From Rosa chinensis (taxonomy: Eukaryota; Streptophyta; Magnoliopsida; Rosales; Rosaceae), in contig NC_037089.1 of the NCBI RefSeq assembly GCF_002994745.2, positions 84,778,347 to 84,842,346 on the forward strand: a stretch of DNA of 64,000 nucleotides, written 5' to 3'. Positions within the stretch are counted from its first letter, which is position 1. Every line of letters begins with the position of its first letter. Below are positions 36,707 through 48,878 of this stretch, in pieces. Below the pieces are notes generated by a model that was given only the letters and a program-made list of their open reading frames with translations, was not told where the DNA came from and did no database searches. The position numbers and the translations under genes are program-made.

Positions 36707-37270
36707 AAATTGATACAAGTGGATTGTATCAATACTAAGTCTGAGGATGCATATGCCGTTGATGGATCTATGACAGATGGTATGAAGTATATCTTCAACT
36801 TATATAGCAGACAGTTGAGATGTTGTTGTGGTTTGCTATTGAATGAGATCATTTTTTGTTTTGTTTTTACTTTATCTTTCCTTCTAATATGCTATTAATT
36901 GGCAAAGAGATATTGTTGGAGTCATATGCATTGTTATGGTGATGTTTAATTTGCTGTTTTCAATTACATAACATATATAATCTATCTATGGGTGTGCCAA
37001 ATGTGGATGTGATTACATATAGTATGTCATTTGGAACTTTTGTCATGCTGTTCATTCAGTACCACTGCTAGCTTTAGTGTCTAATTATGCTGTAGATGTG
37101 AGGTTATTAATTTTTATTGGAATTTTGAGTACCTGTAGTAATGCCTTAAGTTGTCCTTAAGAACAGTTTCTCGGCAATTTGATTTAGTTCTGCTGTATTG
37201 GTCATTAAATTTGAGCTTCCATCTTAAGGCCGGTATCCAGCTATTTATGATTATACTGTCTATGATGCAA
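36707..37270. other. Spacer, no gene recognised
   Basis: Short chance ORFs only; nothing recognised. Confidence 0.4.
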
Positions 37271-37279
37271 TTCTTTTTG

Positions 37280-37480
37280 AGTTTCTATAGTCGCAAGTTT
37301 CTGTTATTCTAAAGTAATACTTGCTAAATTATGTGGGATGAGCATTCTCTTAGGTCTTAAGGGTCTACAACAATGGTGCAGAGAGGGAGTGATTATTGAA
37401 GTATCTTTTTCGACGCACTGATTGAGGTTCTTATTGCCTTGTGATCTGGAGAACAAGAAACATTACAAGAACTGCACCCT
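37280..37480 (+). pseudogene. uS15 ribosomal-protein gene fragment, copy 1 (most decayed)
   Basis: TCTTAAGGGTCTACAACAATG and GATTATTGAAGTATCTTTTTCG match the last exon of copies 2 and 3, but indels break the frame. The preceding intron segment (TTATTCTAAAGTAATACTTG) also matches theirs. Confidence 0.6.
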
Positions 37481-38027
37481 CCTATACTCTAATAGTGTAG
37501 GAGATGATTTGAAACTTGAACAAAATCAGGCTATTTTCGTGATTCAAGTGCTACCGGACACCTTTTATGATTACATTGACTGTCATGTGATTTTCTCTCA
37601 ATTCCTCTCTATCTCTTGTTCAATGATAATGTCTTTCACATGAAATTTGGGCTATTCAGTTGGACATTTACAAGGCTTATGAGGAGAAGGAATAAGTTAA
37701 CACATTATCAGTGATTTTGGTCACGGCTTTCATGTTGTTATATAGTTTCTCTTTATATCTAAAGTCTAATTTCAGATCAGGATTTAACTTTCGATTCTAT
37801 ATCTGCAACATATCCATCTTTGGTATTGTTCCTTAAGTGATCAGAGTGTTGTTTATACTTTGATATTGGATCTTTTGGGGTTATATCGGAGGTTTACGAG
37901 TGTTTGATTATTTCTTCTTGAATTATATGCCAAGCAGAATTTGTTCTGTAACTACTGTCTACTATATAAATGGTGATGCTGGTTTACGGAGGTCTATTAA
38001 CCTTTCCTCTTCCTGATTGTCCTGCAG

Positions 38028-38345
38028 TGGCACAACTCACAACTAAGATCAAGCATTTGCCTTCAGTTTTACACAAAAAGGTGAGTATGGAACCACCCCC
38101 TCTATTGTAATCATTTTAAATTATTGACGAGTTTGTGTTATTCTGAAGTAACAACTTGTTTAAAAATTCTGTAGGATAAGCACTCTCTTAAGGGTCTTCA
38201 AGCAATGGTGCAGAGGCGGAAGAGATTATTGAAGTATCTTTGGCGGAGTGATTGGGTTTCTTACTGCCTTTTTCTCTCCAAACTTACAAACAAGAATACA
38301 AGAAACATTACAAGAACTAGCCCCCATCCTCATTATTGTTGTCTC
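38028..38345 (+). pseudogene. uS15 ribosomal-protein gene fragment, copy 2
   Basis: Exon-like 38028-38080 reads AQLTTKIKHLPSVLHKK and ends at GTGAGT. After a 94-bp intron with TGTAG acceptor, the exon from 38175 reads DKHSLKGLQAMVQRRKRLLKYL, then WRSDWVSYC. These are the C-terminal motifs of the uS15 family, organelle type. Relative to copy 3, about 22 bp are deleted after CTCCAAACTT, shifting the frame. The N-terminal exons are not found, so it is probably a non-functional fragment. Confidence 0.7.
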
Positions 38346-38911
38346 TGTTTCTTGCCCGTTTAACATCTGTATTTAAGAATTACCAAGCGTGGAAGAAACC
38401 CTATCGACCGGAGCGCTCGAACTCAAAAGGTGCAGGCTTCTTCTCTATGTTCTTTTGTCTCTTTTAACTTTTAATGTTTTGAGTGCAGATATATAGAAGT
38501 TGAAGATCTGCCTTGACCGTGAATTCAAAATAGGTGAATTTTTCATTATTATTGCTTTGCTGAATATTCAATTTGAATGTTGGGTTTGTTGGTTTTCCGA
38601 ATTCCATGTTTTTGGTATGTTGTCGGTTATCGATTGCCATCTTCGGTCTGGGTCTGGAAATGCAGACTAACTGGGAGTCTGGCTCTGGCATCAGTATTAG
38701 AAATCATTATAGCTAAGGATCAGATTCAAAATCAGTTTTCCTTTTATTTTATTATGGCTTAGTGTGAAATTAACAATCATCAAACTTTTATTATTATTAT
38801 TATTATTTTTTTAGGTGTTTGGTACTCCTTACTGATTTAGGGAGGCAGCTTTTCCTAATCCTGATAGAAAATAGGCTTTACGTACTCCTCTTCGATTTAG
38901 GGCTTGCTAGC

Positions 38912-38921
38912 TATATATATA
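38912..38921 (+). promoter_or_regulatory. TATA box of the RING-H2 gene
   Basis: TATATATAG lies about 150 bp before the ATG at 39062 and is followed by a CT-rich leader. Confidence 0.5.
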
Positions 38922-39061
38922 GTCCTCTTCATCTTCAGCTAGTACAACATACCACTGATTGATTGATACTCCTTAACATCAGTTCTTCAAGATACTCCTT
39001 TACCTACTCCTACAAGTTATTTAAACTCTGTTTTTCTTCTTCTAATATCAGTTCTTCAAGC

Positions 39062-39853
39062 ATGTCCCAAGGGAGGGATATATATAGGAGCCAAGTAAGG
39101 CAATATCAAACAACATTGCCACCAGGACGGGATAAGGAGCTTAAAATATTTTTCTACAGGCAAAGCCGCTTTTGGCATGATGATCCTGCAAACTATACTC
39201 ATGATGAATGTATCTTGCAAGGTCGCAGAGCAGTTTTTGTCACTCACGATTTCTTAACAAGTATGACCATGCGCTGGTTACTTCTTAGTGTAGGTCTTCC
39301 ATTAGAAGAACAGGCACCGATTCTTGAGGAAATAATAACTCAATTTGCTCGAATGGCTGTCCCCGAGCTGTCTATTACTGTGGTAATACTGCACATCAAA
39401 ATTCGCTCATTAGGTAGTGTCGACTATCAGGATATCATTGATTTTGTTGCAAGAGAACCGATCAATGTTAATTTAGATGCTTCCCCTATTTATGACACTC
39501 CTATGCCTGCTTCTACGGTGTCCTTGCTACGAACATATATGTCACTTCTTACTATTCCTGCATCTAGATCCTCGATTGAAGGTTTGAAGAAAGTGAGATT
39601 CGATAGTTTGGAAGAAGATGTTATCCGAGAGACTCCAACATGTGCTATATGTATCAAGGACTTTGTAGAATGTGTTGATGAACTGATTACTAGTTTACCC
39701 TGCGCTCACCACTATCATGTAGATTGCATTGTCCAGTGGCTGAAGAGAGATCACACTTGTCCCTTGTGCCGATACCGAATGCCACCTGCACGCATGGACG
39801 AGGATAGGGACGGGGACAGGGACGGGGACGCAGTTGAGCCATCAAATCCCTAA
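39062..39853 (+). CDS. RING-H2 finger protein, probable E3 ubiquitin ligase
   Basis: A single exon encodes 263 residues. The ATG at 39062 is the only in-frame ATG before the domain; the upstream open frame lacks one. Residues 194-236 form a complete C3H2C3 RING: C194-x2-C197, then LPC-x-H-x2-H-x2-C and CPLC, with the usual W four residues after the sixth ligand (CIVQWLKRDHTCPLC). The proline before the last cysteine pair and the tryptophan are both present, as needed for E2 binding. No membrane segment or PA domain is evident, so it is probably soluble. The C-terminus is a short acidic/basic repeat (DEDRDGDRDGD). Intronless genes of this kind form large, fast-evolving plant families. The substrate is unknown. 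It sits between two copies of a duplicated uS15 segment. Confidence 0.85.
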   Translation: MSQGRDIYRSQVRQYQTTLPPGRDKELKIFFYRQSRFWHDDPANYTHDECILQGRRAVFVTHDFLTSMTMRWLLLSVGLPLEEQAPILEEIITQFARMAVPELSITVVILHIKIRSLGSVDYQDIIDFVAREPINVNLDASPIYDTPMPASTVSLLRTYMSLLTIPASRSSIEGLKKVRFDSLEEDVIRETPTCAICIKDFVECVDELITSLPCAHHYHVDCIVQWLKRDHTCPLCRYRMPPARMDEDRDGDRDGDAVEPSNP

Positions 39854-40366
39854 CGGAGGCTGTCGGAATCTCAAGTGTGAAGGGAGAGTTGATCCTTCCG
39901 AATGTATTTTATAGTAATTTAATTTGGTACTTGTTGAAAAGTTTCTTTTTTCAAACAAGATTTGCATTATTCAGAAGAGAACTCATAATAAGTAGCAGCG
40001 GTCCCTAATTTGTATTTTGGGTTTCTTGTTTGGAATAAAATCCTTCTGATTTGCTGAAAGGAAAGGAGTTTGCATTGATGCTCATTTGGTTTCTAAACTA
40101 TTTTTTCATCTTACAAAGTCTTCAACAATTTAATTAACGGAGGTGCAATATAAAGTGGGAGATTGGAAAACCATTCGAAATTTATCTCATCCCAGAGGAA
40201 AGGTATTTCAATAGAAGCAAACTATAGTTCCATGGGACTTGATTTTGTCGTTGAGCTTAGACTCTGAGGATGTCCAATAAACTGGACTTCATTTATTCTG
40301 TAACTACTATCTACGAATGGTGATGCTGGTTTACGGAGGTCTATTAACCTTTTCTTTTCCTGATTG

Positions 40367-40690
40367 TCCTGCAGTGGCACAACTCACAACTAAGATCAAG
40401 CATTTGTCTTCGGTTTTACACAAAAAGGTGAGTATGGAACCACCCCCTCTATGGTAATCATTTTAAATTACTGACAAGTTTGTGTTATTCTGAAGTAACA
40501 ACTTGTTTTAAAAACACTGTAGGATAAGCACTCTCTTAAAGGGTTTTCAAGCAATGGTGAGAGGCGGGAGAGATTATTGAAGTATCTTTGGCGGAGTGAT
40601 TGGGTTTCTTACTGCCTTGTTCTCTCCAAACTTGGCCTTCGGGACACACCAGATTACAAACAAGAATACAAGAAACATTACAAGAACTAG
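40367..40690 (+). pseudogene. uS15 ribosomal-protein gene fragment, copy 3
   Basis: Same two-exon arrangement as copy 2: AQLTTKIKHLSSVLHKK, GTGAGT donor, TGTAG acceptor, then DKHSLKG and RLLKYLWRSDWVSYCLVLSKLGLRDTPDYK, ending KKHYKN and TAG. An inserted A before GGGTTTTC and a deleted C soon after restore the frame but change about eight residues between KG and RLLKYL. The C-terminus is complete. Whether an intact 5' part lies elsewhere cannot be seen; no start exon is adjacent. Confidence 0.7.
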
Positions 40691-40699
40691 CCCCCATCC

Positions 40700-41890
40700 T
40701 TATTGTTGTTGTCTCTGTTTCTTCAGCCTTTTGTATATCAAAACGTAAATGTAAACCTTCATCATGCCCCAAGTAATGTTTGTATCACATACTGGAGTAG
40801 CTCATGTGTTTCTTAGCAACTACAACCAATCCCATTCCGGCTTCAAGCTTGCCAAGCAATTCAACTCCTTGCTGCTACTTGGGTTCAGGCAATCCAGATA
40901 CAACTAAAACCTAGCGCCACAAATTATACACAAGCTAAATCATATTTGACACTAGTTGTGCTGATGTTGTGAGCTACAGGCTATGAACTTTATCTGGATT
41001 AAATCTCCAAAGGACTGTTTACGCCCTTTTGCAGTGAGATCATAGTCATAAAGGTGTAGAGACCAATGCTCAAATCTCCATCCCCTTTCACTTCATACCT
41101 AAAACCTCCTAGCGTCCATGATCACTTTGCTGAACATAGTACCAAAATTTAAGAGAAGAGGAACACTTCGCAAATCTAAAACTTCCATTTGATTTTCCTT
41201 TCTACCTTTTCTTTTGATTACAATTTTTCTACTGTCACTTTCTTTTGGTTACATTCTTTTACCATTACCATTCCAAACAAAGACGGTTAGACGTGGAGGT
41301 CTCAATTTTTCCAATGTTGCATGATCAAGGGTAGGGATCACAGGCAGGAACAAGGGGGGCAACAAGTGGCCTTGTAGCGAATCTCCCTCCTTCCCTCTGG
41401 AACTTGTTGAACCACTGTGTTATAATCTTCCTTCAAACATTCCCCAGCACTAAATCAAGTACAATTAAGCATCAAACACTCGATTAGCATCAACTCAAAT
41501 AAATCATCCTAACGGAAGAAAAAAATTCGAGTGACAGATTAATTACCACCAAACACAAATTAATTTCGACCCGAGAAGAGTCAGAGAAGATGAATTATAT
41601 ACCAATACGACAAATTTTTACCAATCCTTGATCTCCATATTAACCCAGCCCCACATGGACCTAAATATCAACCACTTGGTTACTTTGGGCAGTGTCTGTT
41701 GGGCCTTGGCGGTTTCTTCGGGTTTCTAGTTTTGGGCCAGAGTGTTTTAGTCTTTGTTTTGCCCTCTTTGGACTTGGTATCTATTCTGGCCTTCTTGGGC
41801 ATTGTTTGTACTTTCTTTGTCGGAGCGGCCCACTCGTGAGTATTGTAATGCTGGACTTTGGTACCCTTATTAATGCATTGCGTAAGATTA
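40700..41890. other. Intergenic region, no gene recognised
   Basis: Short ORFs only, on both strands; none has a recognisable motif. Confidence 0.45.
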
Positions 41891-41903
41891 TTGATAAAAT
41901 TAA

Positions 41904-42551
41904 GGGAAAATATCATCAATGGTCACTGAGTTATGACTTATTCGACACTTAACTCACTGTATTTTCAACAATATCACTTAACTCACTCAGTTTTACATCC
42001 ATCTTTCACTTAACTCACTACCGTTAGAAGCCGTTAAAATTGAAGGTGTATTTGTCAAAACACTTAAAAATCATTTTTAACTTGAAAAACTACATTTATT
42101 AGACTTTCTTTCATTTTTTTTTTTAAATTTATGAAATTTCTAATAAATAATGATTTTTTTAACTTAAATATAATTTGAAAAAAAAATTGTCTTTTAAAAA
42201 AAAAAAATTATAAATGCATTTTTTTAGTGTTTAGACAAATATACCCTCAATTTACATTTATTAGACTTTTTTCAATTTTTTAAATTTATGAGATTTCTAG
42301 TGAAAAATGATTTTTTTAACTTAAATATAATTTAAAAAAAAATTGTCTTTTTTTTTAAAGTTGGAAATGCATTTTTTTAGTGTTTAGACAAATATACCCT
42401 CAATTTTAATAGCTTTTAACAGCATAATTAACGACAGTGAGTTAAGTGAAAGACGGATGTAAAACTGAGTGAGTGAAGTGATATTGTTGAAAATACAGTG
42501 AGTTAAGTGTCGAATATGTCATAATTCAATGACTATTGGTGATGTTTTCCC
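41904..42551. mobile_element. Mutator-type MITE (648 bp) with 9-bp target duplication
   Basis: Inverted ends of roughly 140 bp start GGGAAAATATCATCAATGG and end CTATTGGTGATGTTTTCCC. The flanks are identical 9-mers TAAAATTAA (41895-41903 and 42552-42560). The interior is a tandem duplication of an AT-rich unit ending in TTTAGACAAATATACCCTCAA. Confidence 0.9.
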
Positions 42552-42710
42552 TAAAATTAAACTATTTTTCAGGCCATCTCTAATCTCTAGTCTGAAGTTT
42601 TATCTGAAATCTAGTCCATTATGTAAAGTCGGTAAAAGTCTAGTACATTTGGCGAGTAAGAGGTCGTCGCCAAAAGTTTTATAGAAATACAAACAATTAC
42701 AAGATTTAAT

Positions 42711-43035
42711 GGCACGTTTACTTACTTGGAATGAAAAATAATCATGAATCGGAGACAAGTAGAATGGGAAAAGAAATGAATCGGTATTGATTCCAGAGGA
42801 ATGATTCCTAAACCCATCTCCCCCCTTCGTAATCGAATTCCTGAGTATTCAGGAATCGATTCCTGATAAATAGGTGGGACCTATACCAATTCCGATTCCT
42901 TCATGTGTTAGTAAACACATGAATTCTTTTACCTGGAATCATTCCGATTCCTTTATGTGTTAGTAAACACAGGGGTGTTTTTACTCCGTAATCATTCCAT
43001 TACATTCTATTCCATTCCAAGTAAGTAAACATGCC
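42711..43035. mobile_element. MITE with 23-bp inverted ends (PIF/Harbinger-like?)
   Basis: Ends GGCACGTTTACTTACTTGG and CCAAGTAAGTAAACATGCC pair as inverted repeats with one mismatch. TTA lies within one or two bases of each end, in line with the 3-bp TTA/TAA duplication of Harbinger elements. The interior has two units with TTATGTGTTAGTAAACACA. Confidence 0.65.
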
Positions 43036-43747
43036 CTTAATGTAATAACATGAATGCGGACAATAGATTAGGCTATGGCATTGGTCAGGGACTTTGGCGT
43101 GAAGATAAAGAAATGGGTCATAGGTGCATAACTCCGGCTATTTAGTCTCCCTTGGTGACTGGCAATATCATAGGTAAGGCTCTGCTAGCTTCGAGCCCTA
43201 CGACTAGTCGTAGTCACAGACCTTTGATTTGATAAGTCACTGGCTCACCTAGGTTGCTCGCTCCACTTCAATCATATATAGCCACATCCCCCATAGGAAT
43301 GGACCTGCCTTCTGACAAGGAAAAAAAAAGACAAGGTATGGACCCGCTCACCACATTGGACCAGCAGAACCAGCATTCATGTTACGGGAATATGAACTGA
43401 TTGACCTGAGTTATAGTATATAATTTCCATACATATATGTAACGTGTTGCTAAAACAAAGACTAAACCTTAGCCATATTCCTATAAGCTTTTATTCTAGT
43501 CACCCGCTCGACCAACTCCCTCCATCTAACTTAGAACACTTTGTATATGTTCTTCTGTCACGATGGATTGTGAACTCGTAGCCAACTAGTAAGCCAAAAG
43601 CCAATAGAAGGGATTTTGATTTTCATTTCTGCAAAGCATTACCCTAATTTAAAACAATACTTATGAAGTAAAACCCAATTAAGCAATACCCTACTATATT
43701 AAGAAAAAAGTGGCCAAACTTCCGAACCAAAGGTGATATTTGGAGGC
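43036..43747. other. Intergenic region, no gene seen
   Basis: Nothing recognised on either strand. Confidence 0.45.
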
Positions 43748-45097
43748 ATCGCTAGTAAGGGTGGGGCTAGCGAGACCGAAAACAAAAAAAAAACGCACCG
43801 AAAAGCGAAAAACCGCACCACACCGAATCTGGTCGGTTTGGTTTTCGGTTTCAGCCCGACCGAAACCGAACCAAACCGAAAACCGATAATCCCTAAACGA
43901 CTTCGTTTTGTATATGTATTAAGTATTATGCGGAAACCCTAAAAACCTAAATGCCTCAAGCCCTCAATCCGCCTCTCTCACTCTCTCGATACTATTGACC
44001 CCTCCCTCTCTCATCTCTCAGTCCTGAACGCGTTTTGAACTCAGCCTCGACCCCCTCCCTCTCCCTCCCTCTCTCATCTCTGATCTCTCTGTCGCTAATC
44101 AGTTTCGAAGACGCGAAGCATCACGTACGCGAAGCCTCTCCCTCGTTCTTTCAGTTTCTGAAAGGTAAGATCAGATACAAAGTTCTAGGTTCCAGCTCCG
44201 TCTGCAATTTGATTTACAACAATCTGAGCTGATGTCAAAAATCTTTGTGTGTGTGTAGCTGCTGGAGCTCCAACCATATGCCGCCAATCGATTTCGAAGC
44301 AAAGCTCTGACCTTTCTCTCGATCTGAGCTTAACAGCCTGGTAATCAAATCAACATATCTGGACGATCCGTCATCTCCCTTGCACTTCTTCGGCATTCTT
44401 CTGCTCTTGCCGGTAAGCAGGTATTATGAGATCACAATTTCGAAACTAAAGATGCTTCTTCAGTCCCTAATTGATTTTCTTCTTCAGCAAAACCTCTCAA
44501 ATCGAAGTCAAGTTCAATAAGTGGTGCAGCTGGTCTGAAGACTAAATCAAGTTCATTCTCAGGTAATTCCTTTTTTTCGTTTCATGAAGAATGAGGGTAA
44601 GAGGGTTGGGAGTTTCTGTCCTTCTGAGTTGCTTTTCTATGTAGGTTTGATGTTTTTCTTTTTATTTTCCAAGCAACTGAAGCAAGTTAAACCAAATCAT
44701 GGACTTCTATAATTAGTTAGCTGTAGAATCAATTCAAGTTAAGTGTAACAGTGGGTTATAGGTAGGTTGACCACTGATTACTATTTTTGTCAATTCCATT
44801 ATCATTTACAGAAAGAATTGCAAAGTTTAGCCAAATTTATTAACTTAAAACATTGTGTGATTTTGATACAAATCCTAGGATGATTACTATCAAGTCAGTT
44901 TTGAATGTTTACTATTGTGGAATTTGATAACTGTTATGAACGAACTTGCTGGTTGCTGCCCAGAATGATATTTTGAATATGTTTGTTGTTTTGGAATGAT
45001 ATTTTGAATGTTTTGGACTGGTTTGTTTTTCTTTTCTTCCTCTATAATCACGTTTCTGTTTACTGATTTGAATAGGAGTAATTTGCATAGCTAGAAA

Positions 45098-47752
45098 ATG
45101 AAGAGGCAATCTAAATCAGCTGTTACTAGTTCGGGTACTCATCCGAAATCGACTTCATCATCTCAGGTATGTGCTTCTATCCTAAAGGGTTGCTGGTAAT
45201 CTACTAATCTAGTATATATGTGATGAATGATTTGTTGTCTTGTTGCCGGTATATTCTGTTTCTGCAATATGCAAGCAGTTTCTGCATTATGTGAATTGTT
45301 TCTGCATTGTGTGAATTGTTTATGTGTTGTGTAAAAAGTTTCTGCATTATGTGAATTGTTTCTGCGTTATGTGAATTGTTTCTGCATTGTGTGAATTGTT
45401 TTTGCGTTGTGTGAATAGTTTCTGCAATATGCAAGCAGTTTCTGCATTATGCTTTTGGTTTCTGTTTTTTGTTTCTTATTGCAGTTTCTGTTTTTTGTTT
45501 ATGTTTGCAGTTTCTGTTTTGCACTTAAAAACTGCAGTTTCTGTTTTTTGTTGATTATTCCAGTTTTGGGGTATTTTAAGGAATTTGTTATTGCAGTTTC
45601 TGTTCTGTTTTGCAGATCAACACTAGTGTTGGTGAATCTACAACACCAATAACTCCCCATGAAGGAACTTCTACTACAACTCTGGAAGTTCAAGGAACTC
45701 AAGCAACCGAGCTTGAAGATGATGGAAGTGTGGAAAGCATCCTTGAGGCGTTGAAACGGAAAGAAAGGTCAGATATTTGGAATCATTTTGAGAGAGATAT
45801 GGTGGATGGTAGAATTAAGGGTCAATGTAATTATTGTGGAAAAATTTACTATGCCGATCCTAGGAAGAATGGTACAACCTCCCTTAATAATAATATGGAC
45901 AAGTGTCTAAAGTATCCCCCTAATATTGAGATGATGAAAGCTAAAAGGCAAAAGATTTTATCTTTTAAAAAACCAACTACTGAGTTGTGTACTGTAAAAT
46001 GCACTCAAGAAGAACTATCTATGTTATGTGTGGAGTACATTATATTAGATGAGCTACCATTTTCTCATGTTGAGGGAGAGGGGTCTAGGCATTTTATGGG
46101 TAGAGCTCTTTCTTATTGGAGAATTCCTTCCCGTAAGACAATAGCAAAGGATGTACTTAAGCTTTATTTGGGGGAAAAGGAAAAATTGATGGATCAATTG
46201 AGTAGATATAGGTTGTCTCTTACAACCGATACTTGGACTACTATTCAAAATATTAATTATATGGTCCTCACTGCACATTTTATTGATGATAATTGGGTGT
46301 TGCATAAGAGAATTTTAAATTTTTTTTGTGATTCCTAGTCATAAGGGAGAGGCTATAGCTGAGCTATTGGAGGATTGTTTGTTGGAATGGGGTATAGAGA
46401 AGATTCTCACGGTCATTGTTGATAATGCTTCATCAAATGATGTTGCATTGAAGGAGTTGAGTAGGAGGATAGGTGATTGGGGTGTCCCTAATGCAGTTTT
46501 GCATAAAGGGAAGAATTTGGAAATGAGGTGTGTAGCCCATATTCTGAACTTGATTGTCAATGATGGGTTGAGTGTGGTGAAGATATTTATTGGTGCCATT
46601 TGGAATCCGGTGAGGTATGTTAGATCCTCCTCACAAAGGCTTGATTTTTTTAAGGAATGTGTTGAAAGGGTAAAACTAGAGTGCAAAGGGCTTGTGATTT
46701 TAGATGTCCCTACTAGGTGGAATTCTGCATTCTTGAAGTTGGAACAGGCTTTGAAATTCCAAAAAGCTTTTGATAGAATGGTGGAAGAAGATGACGGTAA
46801 TTTTTGTGCATAGCTTGAAGGTGACAAGGGTGAAAAGCCAAAAGAAGGGCCACCGGCAAGTGTTGATTGGCAATATGGGGAGCAATTTATGGATTTCTTG
46901 AGATCATTTTATGAAATCACTTTGAAGGTATGTTGTTCTAATTCTCCTACCGTTCATAGTACTTTTGGTGATATACTCTCTATTTATGGTCTCTTGCAAG
47001 AACAAAAGAACCCATATTTGTCTGAGATTGCATCACCTATGCAAGACAAGTTTCTCAAGTATTGGGGTAGCTTTGATAAGTTGAATCACTATCTATTCAT
47101 TGCTATTGTTCTTGATCCACGTCATAAACTTGAGAAAGTTGCTGACTATTTTGAGATTCTTGATGATAGGGATATGAATAAAAATGTGGAAGCTAACACA
47201 AAGACTGTGAATGATCTCTTGTATGACATTTACAAGGTGTATGAGGAAGAGGGAAGGGAAAGTGGTGTTGGTGAGGTTGTGGGTTCTCAAGTATCAAGTG
47301 AGGGGATATCTAGTTCAAGTAAGGGTCTAACGGAGTTAAAAAAGAGATTGAAAGAGAAGGAGCAAAGGAGAAGAGCAATGAAAGCCAGGATCATAAACAA
47401 CGATGTGGATAGATATCTTGGAGATCCTATTCAATGAGATGGTGAAGGCTTTGACTTGTTGAATTGGTGGAGGGTGAATGGAGTTTGTAAATATCCTATA
47501 TTGGCCCGCATTGCAAGGGATGTTCTAGCTATTCCGGTGTCAACCATAGCTTCGGAATCTTCTTTTAGGACGAGTGGGAGGATTATTGATCCATACCGTA
47601 GCTCCCTAAGTCCTAGAATGGTGGTGGCCTTGATATGTACACAAAATTGGCTTAGGAGTGAAAATGTATATCTATATCATACGCCTACTATTGAGGAGAT
47701 GGAGTTGTGTGAAGAAGCGGAAAGAGGTAATTGTTTCTATTTTCTTAGTTAA
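45098..47752 (+). pseudogene. hAT transposase (BED finger, hATC dimerisation domain), inactivated
   Basis: Exon 1 is 45098-45166 (ATG, 23 codons, GT donor), exon 2 45616-47752. The order is a BED-type finger (IWNHFERDMVDG...CNYCGKIY...MDKC), the catalytic region (SLTTDTWTTIQN; VDNASSNDVALKEL; RCVAHILNLIVNDGL; VPTRWNSAFLKLEQAL) and the C-terminal hAT dimerisation region (DLLNWWRVNG; YPILARIARDVLAIPVSTIASESSF; SGRIIDPYRSSLSP). Three breaks: a frameshift in a T-run at ~46320-46327, TAG at 46811 and TGA at 47435. In the BED finger the expected zinc-binding histidine is replaced (NNNMDKC). It would have cut and pasted the surrounding element and is dead as it stands. Confidence 0.92.
45258..45605 (+). 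repeat. ~20-bp minisatellite in the hAT transposase intron
   Basis: More than ten degenerate units of TTTCTGCATTATGTGAATTG type fill the intron and grade into TTGCAGTTTCTGTTTTTTG units up to the real acceptor at 45614-45615. Several units contain acceptor-like TTGCAG. Confidence 0.9.
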
Positions 47753-48878
47753 AGTATTTTGGGTTAATGAAGTTGTAATATTTTTGTTATATATGATTGT
47801 ATCATTGTATGTATTTCTTTTCTAACGTTGTTCTTTTTATTATTCTCTTATACTAATGTAAAGATGCTTAAGATGCCATGTAGAGCTGCAGTGGGAAGTA
47901 GTCGGAGCGGAATGTTACCTCCAAAGTCGAAGACTTCATCTTTCCGAGCTTGAGATCATGCCATTGCCCTCATTCATATGTTGATGATGGTTCATTATTT
48001 TTGTGATGTTTAATTTTTTAGTGAACTTATACATTTTTAATTTGTGAGGTTAGTGTTGATGTAATGATGGACTTTCATATGTTTATGCTAAATTTGATGA
48101 ACTATATCAATTGAATTATATTGGACTATGGAGTATCAAATAATATATTATTGTCTAGTGAAGTAGATATCATGCATTAGTAAACTTGTAAACTTCTTGT
48201 TATAGATTATTATTATAGGTTTGAAGAAACAAAAACTTCTCAAGTTACAATATCAAATAAGTATATTTGGTAAAAATATATTCCAAAAAAAAAAAAAACG
48301 AAACTGCGTCGAACCTACCTGAACCTTTTGGTTTGGTTCGGTTTTCGGTGCCAACTTCTCAAAATGGAAAAACCGCACCGATTCTAATTTCGATTCGGTT
48401 TTCGGTTTAGGCTCGGAACCGAACCCACCCCTAATCGCTAGTGTCTTGGGTTCGATGTTTTGATCCTGCCCTCCTATACTTTTCAACTTGGGGCAACACT
48501 CACCATTGGTCTAATGTTCTTGCTCTTTTTATCTCTATACCTTTTTTTTTTTGGCTTAATGGCTGAAATACCCCATGACATTTTCTTCTATTGTCAATTT
48601 GCACACTAACTTATTAATTTTACTCAATAACACACTAACGTTTCTAAAGTTAGCCGATTTCCACATTTCCGTCAACTTCCATCAAGTTCCACCAATCAGT
48701 GCCTGCGTAACATGTGAGGGTATTTTGATCATTTTACTTTTCCTTTCTATTTTTTTGTTTTTGATAATCTAACCTAATTCTTGTTAATCTTTTACATGGA
48801 AGAAGAAAAGACCTTCTCACCGTTTGCAACAAATTTTCTTCTCATATCAAAAGACGTTAATATGATGAATATATGGAA

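Larger units (their letters stand above)
43756..48433 (+). mobile_element. Complete-ended hAT DNA transposon (4678 bp)
   Basis: Identical 8-bp target duplications ATCGCTAG flank it (43748-43755 and 48434-48441). The termini are TAAGGGTGGGG and CCCACCCCTA. Both subterminal regions (43790-43900 and 48300-48425) are crowded with CCGAAAACCGA/CGGTTTTCGG-type words, the usual transposase-binding arrays of hAT elements. The interior carries one transposase gene, annotated separately. Confidence 0.92.

Noticed and set aside
45204..45434. 76-codon minus-strand frame with HNAETIHIMQKL repeats
   Set aside because: It is a translation of the intron minisatellite.
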